Of a DNA stretch of 61,770 nucleotides, positions 25,524 through 32,623 are shown piece by piece. Within the stretch, counting starts at the first letter, position 1. Each line of letters begins with the position of its first letter. The stretch comes from JBIOUF01 sp044866695 (GTDB lineage: Bacteria; Actinomycetota; Actinomycetes; Propionibacteriales; Nocardioidaceae), in assembly GCA_044866695.1 (NCBI GenBank), contig JBIOUF010000208.1, positions 1 through 61,770 of the forward strand, in the 5' to 3' direction. Under the pieces are notes generated by a model. The model had not been told where the DNA came from and made no database searches. It saw only the letters and a program-made list of their open reading frames with translations. The translations under genes were made by a program, and so were the position numbers.

Positions 25524-26461
25524 CACACACGCACCCGGGGGTCCAGCGAGGCGGTAACCAGATCGACGACCAGGTTCACTCCGACGACGAGGACGGCGAA
25601 CACCACCACGGCGCCCTGCACGACGGCGTAGTCGCTGCCCTGGACGGAGTTGAGCATCAGGAGTCCCATCCCGGACATGCCGAAGATCAGCTCGAGCACC
25701 ACGACCCCACCCAGGGTGAAGATGAAGGTCAGCCCGGCGACGGTGACCACGGGCACTGCAGCGTTGCGAAGCACGTGCTTGTAGATGATCCGCCGGCGAG
25801 GCAGGCCGGTGGCGTGGAGCGTGCGCACGAACTCCCTGCTCAGCGCGTCCTGGACGGCGGCTCGCGCCTGGAAGGCGATCTGGCCCAGGTTGGCCAGGCT
25901 CAGCGCCACCGCAGGCAGCACCAGGTGTCGCAGCCAGTCGCCGGGAGACGTGCTGAGGTCGGCGTAGCCCGCGACCGGGAAGGCGCCCAGCTTGAGGGCG
26001 AACACGTAGATCAGGACCGTGGCGAGCCAGAAGTTGGGGACGGCCATCCCGAGGTTGCAGATCCACTGCACGACTCGGTCCGTGCGCCCGCCTCGCACGG
26101 CCGCCACCATCCCGAGCACCAACCCCAGGACGACGGTGAACGCGGTGGCCAGCAGAGCCAGGGAGAGGGTCGGCGGCAGCGCGTCGACCAGCCGGTCGGT
26201 GACCGGCCGGTGGTCGAGGAAGGACTCTCCCAGGTCGCCGCGGGCGGCGTCGGTCAACCAGTCCCCGTACCGCTCCAGAACCGGGCGGTCCAGGCCTAGC
26301 TCTTCCTCCAGGGACGAGATCTGCTGCTGGGTCGCGTTGGTCCCGAGGATCGCCCCCGCCGGGCTTCCACCGACGAGCTGCACGAGGAAGAACGTGAGGG
26401 TGGCGACGACGAAGACCAGAGGTACGGCTACCGCCAGGCGGCGGGCGGCGTATCCGAGCAC
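25523..26461 (-). CDS. ABC transporter permease, DppB/OppB type
   Basis: A 312-residue membrane protein with about six transmembrane helices. The N-terminus (MLGYAARRLAVAVPLVFVVATLTFFLVQLVGG) and the EAA-loop region (FVRTLHATGLPRRRIIYKHVLRNAAVPVVT) are typical of the first permease in peptide/nickel-type importers. It pairs with the DppC half of the fused protein downstream to form the channel. It is separated from the solute-binding-protein gene by 113 bp holding a strong hairpin, and joins the fused gene by a 1-bp overlap. Confidence 0.93.
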   Translation of the reverse strand: MLGYAARRLAVAVPLVFVVATLTFFLVQLVGGSPAGAILGTNATQQQISSLEEELGLDRPVLERYGDWLTDAARGDLGESFLDHRPVTDRLVDALPPTLSLALLATAFTVVLGLVLGMVAAVRGGRTDRVVQWICNLGMAVPNFWLATVLIYVFALKLGAFPVAGYADLSTSPGDWLRHLVLPAVALSLANLGQIAFQARAAVQDALSREFVRTLHATGLPRRRIIYKHVLRNAAVPVVTVAGLTFIFTLGGVVVLELIFGMSGMGLLMLNSVQGSDYAVVQGAVVVFAVLVVGVNLVVDLVTASLDPRVRV

Positions 26462-26536
26462 TTGCGGCTCCTCCCGGTCGGTCGAGAGCGGTTGGTCGTC
26501 CGGGCACGGACCCGGCGCCGGTGGGGTGGGGCCCCT

Positions 26537-26564
26537 GGGGTAGGCCGCGCGAGCGGCCTACCCC
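26537..26564 (-). promoter_or_regulatory. Intra-operon hairpin between solute-binding-protein and permease genes
   Basis: A perfect 12-bp stem, GGGGTAGGCCGC / GCGGCCTACCCC, with a 4-nt loop, 10 bp after the binding-protein stop. No T-run follows on the minus strand. Such hairpins usually protect the upstream mRNA from 3' exonucleases or partly stop transcription, giving more binding protein than permease. Confidence 0.7.
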
Positions 26565-26574
26565 CTGGACGCGG

Positions 26575-28140
26575 TCAGCTCGGCGTGGAGTAGTGGTAGA
26601 TGAAGATCTCACCGAACGGGGGCGGCGTCGCCGTGACGACGTCGGTCTTGGTCGCGGTGATCTGGTTCACCATGAGCGTGCCCGCGAACCAGGCTTGGTC
26701 GGCCGCGTACACGGCCAGGTCCTGGTAAGCGGTGTTGCGCGCGTCCTCGTCGGTCTCCGCGGCCGCGGCAGCCAGCTGCTGGTCGATCTTGGGGTCGTCA
26801 GCCTTGTGCACGTTGAAGAACGCGTTCGGCGTGAACAGGGCCGCGATGTCCTGCCCTGGCTGGCCGGTGGGACGTTGCAGAAGGAGCCCGGCCTGGTACG
26901 TGCCGGTGAACAGCTGCTTGGGCAGGTCGGGACCCGCGACGCTGTTGACCTCCGCGTCGATCCCGACGTCGCGCAGGTTGCCTGCGATGGCCTGGGCGAA
27001 GGCCTCCGCGATCGGCAGGCTGAGCATCTTCATGGAGAAGCCGTCCGGGACGCCGGCCTCGGCGAGCAGCTGCTTGGCCTTGTCCGGGTCGAAGGGGTAC
27101 TTGTCGGCGAGCGCGTCACTGTACGCGGGCGAGTCCTCGGTGATCGGAACCGCAGCAACCGGCGTCGCCGCTCCCTCGTACACGGTGTCGGCGATGGTCT
27201 TGGTGTCGATGGCGTAGTTCATCGCCTGGCGAACCCGCACGTCCTTCAGCGCAGGCTCGGTCGTGCCGGAGACGTCCAGCCAGATGCCGGTGAAGCCGGC
27301 GTTGATGCCGGACGTGCTCTCCACCGTGTCGAACCCGGCCGGAACCGGGTCGCCCGGGATCAGGCTGAGCAGGTCGATGTCGCCTGCCTGGGCAGCGTTG
27401 CGGATCGCGGTGGGGTCCTGACCGAAGGTGTAGACGATCTCGTCGAACGGGAACTCGTCCTGGTCAGCCGCCCAGTAGTCCGGGTTCCGCTTCCAGGCCA
27501 GCGTCGTCCCCTCGCGAGTCGCGGCGGTGTCGACGACGTACGGGCCGGTGCCCACCGGGGCGGACGCCAGCCCCTCGGGATTGGCCAGTGCCTTCGGGCT
27601 GACCATCTGCCCCGGGTTCTGGGAGAGGTCGAACGGTAGACCGGGGTTGGGCTCGGCGAGCTTCAGACGCACGGTGGTGGCGTCGACCGCCTGAATGTCG
27701 GTGACCGGCTTGAAGTACACCTGGAAACCGGTGCCCTGCGGGTTGTCGCGCTCGTACTCGAGGTTGGCCTTCACCGCCTCCGCGTCGAACTTCGTCCCAT
27801 CGGTGAAGGTGACGTCGTCGCGAAGCTTCAGCTCCAGCGTCTTCGGGTCCACGAACTCCCACTCAGTCGCCAGCCACGGCTGCAGAGCTCCTTCCGCGTC
27901 CACATGCAGCAAGGTGTCGTAGGCGGGGAAGATCGCCTGGAACGACCCGGTCGCACCGGAGTGCGGATCGAAGCCGGGCGGCGCGGCACCGGCGTAGCCG
28001 ATGTTCAGTGACCCGGCTGCGCCGTTGCTGTCGCCGTCGTCGGAGTCACCCGAGGAGCCGCAGGCCGCAACACCCGCGAGAAGGACGATGCCGCCGAGGG
28101 CGGCGGCGAGCCGGCGACGGGTCGTCGAGGATGAGAGCAC
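26575..28140 (-). CDS. Solute-binding lipoprotein of a peptide-type ABC importer (SBP family 5)
   Basis: A 521-residue extracytoplasmic receptor. It has a lipoprotein signal, a basic N-terminus followed by GGIVLLAGVAAC with the lipidated Cys at about 27, then a low-complexity GSSGDSDDGD linker. The mature part is typical of family 5 (DppA/OppA): GFDPHSGATGSFQAIFPAYDTLLH, LELKLRDDVTFTDGTKFDAEAVKANLEY, and VRQAMNYAIDTKTIAD. It captures the ligand for the DppB/CD/F importer encoded downstream. Family 5 receptors bind peptides but also cello- and xylo-oligosaccharides, and the surrounding glycosidase genes favour a glycoside ligand. The 110 bp upstream, after the alpha-subunit gene, shows no clear promoter. 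Confidence 0.92.
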   Translation of the reverse strand: MLSSSTTRRRLAAALGGIVLLAGVAACGSSGDSDDGDSNGAAGSLNIGYAGAAPPGFDPHSGATGSFQAIFPAYDTLLHVDAEGALQPWLATEWEFVDPKTLELKLRDDVTFTDGTKFDAEAVKANLEYERDNPQGTGFQVYFKPVTDIQAVDATTVRLKLAEPNPGLPFDLSQNPGQMVSPKALANPEGLASAPVGTGPYVVDTAATREGTTLAWKRNPDYWAADQDEFPFDEIVYTFGQDPTAIRNAAQAGDIDLLSLIPGDPVPAGFDTVESTSGINAGFTGIWLDVSGTTEPALKDVRVRQAMNYAIDTKTIADTVYEGAATPVAAVPITEDSPAYSDALADKYPFDPDKAKQLLAEAGVPDGFSMKMLSLPIAEAFAQAIAGNLRDVGIDAEVNSVAGPDLPKQLFTGTYQAGLLLQRPTGQPGQDIAALFTPNAFFNVHKADDPKIDQQLAAAAAETDEDARNTAYQDLAVYAADQAWFAGTLMVNQITATKTDVVTATPPPFGEIFIYHYSTPS

Positions 28141-28250
28141 CGGAGTTCTCCTGTGTGTCGCGGCCGCTCAGAAGGACTGTCGCGCGGCCAAGGGGATGTG
28201 TCATGCGTGTTACGGTTCGACCAGATGTGGGGCGTTGCCAGCCACCGTTG

Positions 28251-29285
28251 TCAGACCCGGCTTGCGACCACCTCTCTCAGCGACCGCGACATCAGGGCCT
28301 GGTGCGCCTTGACCATCGCGAACCCGTCGACCTCGAGGCCGACGAGGGAGTGCCCCTCCCACTCGGTCGAGACGTAGCCGTGGTAGTCGATGTCGACCAG
28401 CAGCTTGGCGATGGCCGGGTAGTCGATGGAGGGCTCGTTCCCCTCGGCGTCGAACTCGTAGCACTTGCCGTGGACGTGGAAGATCTGGTCGGCGATGTCG
28501 TACCAGCTCTCCATGGGCTCGTTGCCGTGCATCGTGAATGCCATCATCGTGGCGCCCACGGCACCTTCGTCCGCACCTTCCTTCAGCGCGAAGCGACGGA
28601 AGGCCTGGAACTTCTGGAAGGGGCTGCCGGTCGCAGTGCGCCAGCTCTCGACGAACGGTTCGAGCAGCCTCTCGGGCAGTCCCGCCTCCACCCACTGCCG
28701 CTGCGCGGCCTGCGGGATGTCGTGCATGGTGGCGCTGAAGTCGGGAATGAACCCCAGCACTGGAGAGCCGATGCTGGCGTACAGGTCGCGGACCCTCAGG
28801 ATCTCCTCGGTGCGGGGACCCGCCGGAGCATGCAGCTCCATACCGAGCCGAAGCCCGAGATCCTCGGCCAGAGGGGTGATCCTCCGGATGACCTCCGGCG
28901 AGGCGCCGATCTGGATGCGCACGACGGAAAACCCGAGTCGGGCCGCGGTGTGAAGCTGCCTGGCGAGGTACTCCACCATCTCGTCATCGTCGAGCAAGCG
29001 GTCGCTGCGAAGTGCGATGTCGACGTTGGAGCCCAGGCAGGTGGGGACCAGACCGAGCTCGTCGAGCAACCCCTGCCAGTGGCCGACGGTCGCGTCGTCG
29101 ACGTCGGGGAAGGACCGCAGCGACTGGAAGCCCACGATCTCCACCCCGGGGCCCAGGCCCTGGTCCGCGACGGCTCGCAGCAGCGACTCCAGGTCGTAGC
29201 CGCCGCTCAGCCATTCGTTGGTCAGGGAGTACAGCGTCAGGCCCGAGCCGATCGCGGACACCGGGTACCTCGTGGTCGCCGTCAT
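28251..29285 (-). CDS. C-glycoside deglycosidase alpha-like subunit 1 (TIM barrel, AP-endonuclease 2 / xylose-isomerase-like)
   Basis: A 344-residue sugar isomerase-like TIM barrel. Candidate metal ligands are spaced as in the family: Glu150 in GMELHAP, Asp182 in GFIPDFS, His270/His272 in IFHVHGK and Glu308/Glu310 in STEWEGH. Known two-component C-glycoside deglycosidases pair such an alpha subunit with a small beta-sandwich beta subunit, and cleave 3-keto C-glycosides by beta-elimination. Here the small partner gene ends inside this start codon (ATGA overlap), and a Gfo/Idh oxidoreductase precedes both, the expected set for oxidation followed by C-C cleavage. It shares layout with the paralogue at 32620. 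Assignment is by family resemblance and context; a plain sugar epimerase is the alternative. Confidence 0.75.
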   Translation of the reverse strand: MTATTRYPVSAIGSGLTLYSLTNEWLSGGYDLESLLRAVADQGLGPGVEIVGFQSLRSFPDVDDATVGHWQGLLDELGLVPTCLGSNVDIALRSDRLLDDDEMVEYLARQLHTAARLGFSVVRIQIGASPEVIRRITPLAEDLGLRLGMELHAPAGPRTEEILRVRDLYASIGSPVLGFIPDFSATMHDIPQAAQRQWVEAGLPERLLEPFVESWRTATGSPFQKFQAFRRFALKEGADEGAVGATMMAFTMHGNEPMESWYDIADQIFHVHGKCYEFDAEGNEPSIDYPAIAKLLVDIDYHGYVSTEWEGHSLVGLEVDGFAMVKAHQALMSRSLREVVASRV

Positions 29286-29698
29286 CTCGAGTCCCCCTCC
29301 CTGACGACCGGAACCCGGCGGGTCTCTCGAACGTGGCGGCGCAGGGCGGCGCCAGGGCCGACCAGGATGTACGGGATCCGGACGGTCAGGTCCACCGACA
29401 GCTCCACCTCCGGCGCCAGGTCAGGGAGCTGGCCCAGGTGGACCAGTGCGCTGTCCTGGATGAACCAGGTCTCCTCCCACCGCTGAGCGAGAGCCCCGAG
29501 GGAGCTGCTGCGTCCGTTGATCTCGACCGCGAGGGCCGCTTGGGGGACGACGGCTCCGTCCAGGCTGACCTCGAGCACCTCGACGGTCGACGGCGCGAGA
29601 CTGCGGTACCAGGGGATGCGGATCTCGACCGTTCCGGCGCCGGTGTCGTCCACGGTCAACGTGTCGGACCCGATGACGCGGTCGGCGAGGCTGGGCAT
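29282..29698 (-). CDS. C-glycoside deglycosidase beta-like subunit 1 (DUF6379-type)
   Basis: A 138-residue protein predicted to be all beta strands. Its core, IRIPWYRSLAPSTVEVLEVS followed by LDGAVVP, then WEETWFIQDSALV and a terminal LSVDLTVRIPYIL strand, matches the small beta subunit of C-glycoside deglycosidases (DUF6379) and its paralogue at 32183 (YYRGLPLSAVERFQLTIDGEVVP). In the characterised enzymes this subunit has no active site of its own but completes the pocket of the TIM-barrel alpha subunit. Its stop overlaps the alpha-subunit start by 4 bp, which would enforce 1:1 synthesis. It lies 21 bp after the Gfo/Idh gene. Confidence 0.75.
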   Translation of the reverse strand: MPSLADRVIGSDTLTVDDTGAGTVEIRIPWYRSLAPSTVEVLEVSLDGAVVPQAALAVEINGRSSSLGALAQRWEETWFIQDSALVHLGQLPDLAPEVELSVDLTVRIPYILVGPGAALRRHVRETRRVPVVREGDSR

Positions 29699-29719
29699 CG
29701 GTGCCTCCTTCGGGGCGGC

Positions 29720-30820
29720 TCAGAAGCGGACGGTGGTGCCGGACTCGGCGGAGCGGTAGATGGCGTCGAGGACCTCGGTGACGACGCAGGCCTGCTCCGG
29801 AAGTACCAGGGGATCTGTGTCGGTCCTGACCGCACGGATCCACTGCGCCGCCTCGGCGGCCCCTAGGACCGTGAAGCCGCTGCCGGCGGACCCGGACGCG
29901 CCGAAGTAGGCGCCCTTGAAGTCCGGGCTCGTCTCGACCAGCTGGTTCCCGACGACGCTGTTGACCGTGGCGACGTAGTCGCCGCCGAACTGTTCGGTGT
30001 CCGCCCCGCCCTCCGTACCGGCAAGGGTCACGCACGCCTCGCGGGACCGCCGCACGTTGAGGGCCCAGGCCGCCTCGAGGAAGACTGTCGCGCCGTTCTT
30101 CATGGTCACGTAGCCGAAGGCCGAGTCCTCGACCTCGAAGTCCGAGGGATCCCAAGGACCGGCCATGTTGCCCTCTGGCTTGTCCCGGAGCTTGTGGAAC
30201 ACAGAGCCGGTGACGGTGTCCACTTCGTAGTTGTCCATGTACCACAGGGCCAGGTCCAAGGCGTGCGTGCCAAGGTCGATCAGCGGCCCGCCACCCTGCT
30301 TGGTCTTGTCCATGAAGCAGCCCCAGATCGGAACCCCACGGCGGCGCACACCATGGGCCTTGGCGTGGTAGATCTCGCCGAGCCGGCCCTCGTCAACCAC
30401 CTTGCGGAGGAACTGGTTGTCCTGGCGGAACCGGTACTGATACCCAACCGTGAGCTTCTTGCCGGTTCGCTGCGCGGTCTCCACCATCTTTCGCGCTTCC
30501 TCACCAGTGACCGCCATGGGCTTCTCGACCATGACGTGCTTGCCAGCCTCCAGGGCGGCCACGGTGATCTCGCAGTGCGAGGTGTTCCACGTGCACACGT
30601 GGATGAGGTCCAGCGAGTCGTCGCCCACCAGGTCGTGCCAGTCCTTGGTGACCGAGGCGCCGTCGGCGCCGTACTGAGCGCGCGCCGCCTCGGCCCGTTC
30701 GATCTCGAGGTCGCAGAAGGCCGCCACCTCCACCTCGTCGGGCAGGCTGGCCAGGCCGGGCAGGTGCTTCGCCGTACCGATGAACCCCAGCCCGACGATG
30801 CCGACCCTGAGCTTGGGCAT
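29720..30820 (-). CDS. Gfo/Idh/MocA-family oxidoreductase, DgpA-like glycoside 3-dehydrogenase candidate
   Basis: A 366-residue NAD-dependent dehydrogenase. The Rossmann motif GIVGLGFIG is at 7-15, the catalytic Lys at 100 in VEKPMA, and the active-site Asp182/His186 in GGGPLIDLGTHALDLALWY, with WGCFMDKTKQ just before. This pattern matches enzymes that oxidise the C3 hydroxyl of glycosides, including DgpA, which oxidises puerarin before C-C cleavage. The ATG at 30820 has AGGAGA 6 bp upstream. It is the first gene of the 15-gene leftward operon and is followed by the beta and alpha deglycosidase-like genes. Substrate and direction are inferred; scyllo-inositol or other sugar dehydrogenase activity is the main alternative. 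Confidence 0.85.
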   Translation of the reverse strand: MPKLRVGIVGLGFIGTAKHLPGLASLPDEVEVAAFCDLEIERAEAARAQYGADGASVTKDWHDLVGDDSLDLIHVCTWNTSHCEITVAALEAGKHVMVEKPMAVTGEEARKMVETAQRTGKKLTVGYQYRFRQDNQFLRKVVDEGRLGEIYHAKAHGVRRRGVPIWGCFMDKTKQGGGPLIDLGTHALDLALWYMDNYEVDTVTGSVFHKLRDKPEGNMAGPWDPSDFEVEDSAFGYVTMKNGATVFLEAAWALNVRRSREACVTLAGTEGGADTEQFGGDYVATVNSVVGNQLVETSPDFKGAYFGASGSAGSGFTVLGAAEAAQWIRAVRTDTDPLVLPEQACVVTEVLDAIYRSAESGTTVRF

Positions 30821-30880
30821 GTACGTCTCCTCTTGGTCACGACCGTGTGGTAGGCGCCCCTCGCCGTGGTCTTCAACGCG

Positions 30881-30910
30881 ACCGTAAGATCGGGATCCGT
30901 CATAAGTCAA
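30881..30910 (-). promoter_or_regulatory. Promoter of the 15-gene leftward glycoside operon
   Basis: Read leftward: -35 TTGACT (30905-30910), 18-bp spacer, -10 TACGGT (30881-30886), giving a leader of about 55 nt before the ATG at 30820. The -35 is inside GTCATAAGTCAA (30899-30910), almost the same 12-mer as at 5611-5622 in the GMC operon promoter. Confidence 0.55.
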
Positions 30911-30972
30911 GGGTCTAGCCGACGTAGAACAGGGCATTGATGCGAGCACGGCGCCAGGAGTGTGGTACAGAT

Positions 30973-31017
30973 CACAGGACTGGGCCACTCCACAGGGACT
31001 GGATCGCCGACTACCCT
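30973..31017 (+). promoter_or_regulatory. Candidate promoter and direct repeats of the rightward deglycosidase/xylA operon
   Basis: TCCACA (30989-30994), 17-bp spacer, TACCCT (31012-31017), about 70 bp before the GTG at 31088. Two near-direct repeats, CACAGGACTGG (30973-30983) and CACAGGGACTGG (30991-31002), lie 18 bp apart around the -35 and could bind a regulator. The rest of the 267-bp divergent intergenic region shows no other clear signal. Confidence 0.4.
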
Positions 31018-31087
31018 GACCGGAGAGGCACTCTTCAAACAAGATACGCCGCAACTCCCGTCATCTGTCACCGAAAGGCCACTCACC

Positions 31088-32137
31088 GTGGAGCAAGAGC
31101 CGCCTCCCCCGGTCAACCAGGGGCCCCCGGTCAGCCGCCTGCCGGTCACGCTGTTCACCGGGCAGTGGGCCGACCTGCGGTTCGAGGAGGTCGCCCGTCT
31201 CGCATCCGGGTGGGGCTACGACGGCCTGGAGATCGCGGCCTCGGGGGACCATCTCGACCTCAGGCGGGCGGACGAGGACGAGGAGTACCTGAGGTCGCGT
31301 CGCGAGGTGCTGGACCGGTACGGGCTCGGGTGCTTCGCGATCTCCAACCATCTGACCGGTCAGGCCGTGTGCGACGCCCCCATCGACTTCCGGCACCAGG
31401 CGATCGTCCGGTCGTACACCTGGGGCGACGGAGATCCCGAAGGCGTGCGCCGACGCGCCGCCGACGACATGCGGCGCGCCGCGCGCGTCGCGCGCCGGCT
31501 CGGAGTGGACACGGTGGTCGGCTTCACCGGCTCCTCCATCTGGCCGTTCGTGGCGCAGTTCCCCCCGGTGCCGGCGAGCGTGATCGAGGCAGGGTACGAG
31601 GACTTCGCCGCCCGCTGGAACCCCATCCTGGACGTCTTCGACTCAGAAGGCGTCCGCTTCGCGCACGAAGTGCATCCCGGGGAGATCGCCTACGACTACT
31701 GGACGAGTGTTCGCGCCCTCGACGCCATCGACCACCGCGAGGCGTTCGGCTTCAACTGGGACCCCTCCCACATGATGTGGCAAGGCATCGACCCCGTCGG
31801 CTTCATCTGGGACTTCCGGGACCGGATCTACCACGTGGACTGCAAGGACACTCGACTCAGACCCCCCAACGGCCGCGCCGGAGTGCTCGGCTCGCACCTG
31901 CCGTGGGGAGAACCACGACGGGGGTGGGACTTCGTCTCCACCGGTCACGGTGACGTGCCGTGGGAAGACGCGTTCCGCGCGCTGTCGTCCATCGGGTATG
32001 CCGGACCCATCTCCGTCGAGTGGGAGGACGCCGGCATGGACCGCCTCCACGGAGCGGGTGAAGCAGCGAAGTTCGTCCGCTCCCTGCTCTGGAAGCTGCC
32101 CGAGGCGGCATTCGACGCCGCCTTCTCGAACCAGTGA
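31088..32137 (+). CDS. TIM-barrel sugar isomerase/epimerase (YcjR-like)
   Basis: A 349-residue member of the AP-endonuclease 2 / sugar phosphate isomerase superfamily, distinct from the two deglycosidase alpha-like proteins. Candidate metal ligands are Glu in FAHEVHPGEIAYDYW, Asp/His in GFNWDPSHMMWQG, His/Asp in YHVDCKDT and Glu in ISVEWEDAGMD. Relatives epimerise or isomerise 3-keto sugars or sugar acids next to Gfo/Idh dehydrogenases. It may convert the anhydro-keto sugar or 3-keto sugar released by the deglycosidases. The GTG at 31088 is preferred, with GAAAGG upstream; an in-frame GTG at 30962 would overlap the promoter region. It is the first gene of the rightward operon, 45 bp before the second beta-subunit gene. 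Confidence 0.8.
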   Translation: MEQEPPPPVNQGPPVSRLPVTLFTGQWADLRFEEVARLASGWGYDGLEIAASGDHLDLRRADEDEEYLRSRREVLDRYGLGCFAISNHLTGQAVCDAPIDFRHQAIVRSYTWGDGDPEGVRRRAADDMRRAARVARRLGVDTVVGFTGSSIWPFVAQFPPVPASVIEAGYEDFAARWNPILDVFDSEGVRFAHEVHPGEIAYDYWTSVRALDAIDHREAFGFNWDPSHMMWQGIDPVGFIWDFRDRIYHVDCKDTRLRPPNGRAGVLGSHLPWGEPRRGWDFVSTGHGDVPWEDAFRALSSIGYAGPISVEWEDAGMDRLHGAGEAAKFVRSLLWKLPEAAFDAAFSNQ

Positions 32138-32182
32138 CCGCCGGCGCTCGCAGCGCGATCCCGACACCCGTCTAGGAGAACC

Positions 32183-32623
32183 GTGCCAACCAGCTACATG
32201 AAGCTCCCGCATGAGCAGAAGGTGTTGAGGAGCGACGCCCTGCGAAGTCTGACCCTCAACGGCGAGGCCGTCGGTTTCACCCTCGACGTCGGCCTGAACT
32301 ACTACCGCGGTCTGCCGCTCTCGGCGGTCGAGAGGTTCCAGCTCACCATCGACGGGGAGGTGGTCCCCGACCACCTGGTGCTCGTCGAGCTCAACGAGAA
32401 GCTGTTCATGCCCGAGCAGCTCGCTCTCGCCTTCACCGAGTTCTGGGGAGTCAAGCGAGACCTGCGGATCCGGGTCTTCAACGGCGGCCTCGCCGAGGGA
32501 CCACATCACGTGGCAGTCGAGCTCGACCTGCGCTGCGTCTACATGGAGCTCGCCCCGGGCAGCTGGGGCATGATCGACGGCTCCGCGGACCGCGAGCTCG
32601 TGCTGCAGGAGGAGGAGCGGTGA
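32183..32623 (+). CDS. C-glycoside deglycosidase beta-like subunit 2 (DUF6379-type)
   Basis: A 146-residue beta-rich protein. Its diagnostic core is VGLNYYRGLPLSAVERFQLT followed by IDGEVVPDHLVLVELN, then an aromatic-rich loop AFTEFWGVKRDLRIRVFNGG and a final strand VAVELDLRCVYMEL. It aligns by eye with the 138-residue protein at 29282 but is clearly diverged. The GTG at 32183 follows TAGGAGAA. Its stop overlaps the GTG of the next gene (GTGA), so it is coupled to the alpha subunit exactly as in the leftward operon. It probably completes the active site of the TIM-barrel partner. Confidence 0.78.
   Translation: MPTSYMKLPHEQKVLRSDALRSLTLNGEAVGFTLDVGLNYYRGLPLSAVERFQLTIDGEVVPDHLVLVELNEKLFMPEQLALAFTEFWGVKRDLRIRVFNGGLAEGPHHVAVELDLRCVYMELAPGSWGMIDGSADRELVLQEEER

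Noticed and set aside
23502..26612. A single 1036-residue protein extending the ABC fusion upstream
   Set aside because: The first 363 codons run over dppB on the same strand in another frame and look like low-complexity Arg/Gly/Pro-rich shadow sequence; the real ATG is at 25523.
28141..28250. A separate promoter for the binding-protein gene
   Set aside because: No convincing -35/-10 pair was found in this 110-bp gap, so I kept the genes in one operon.
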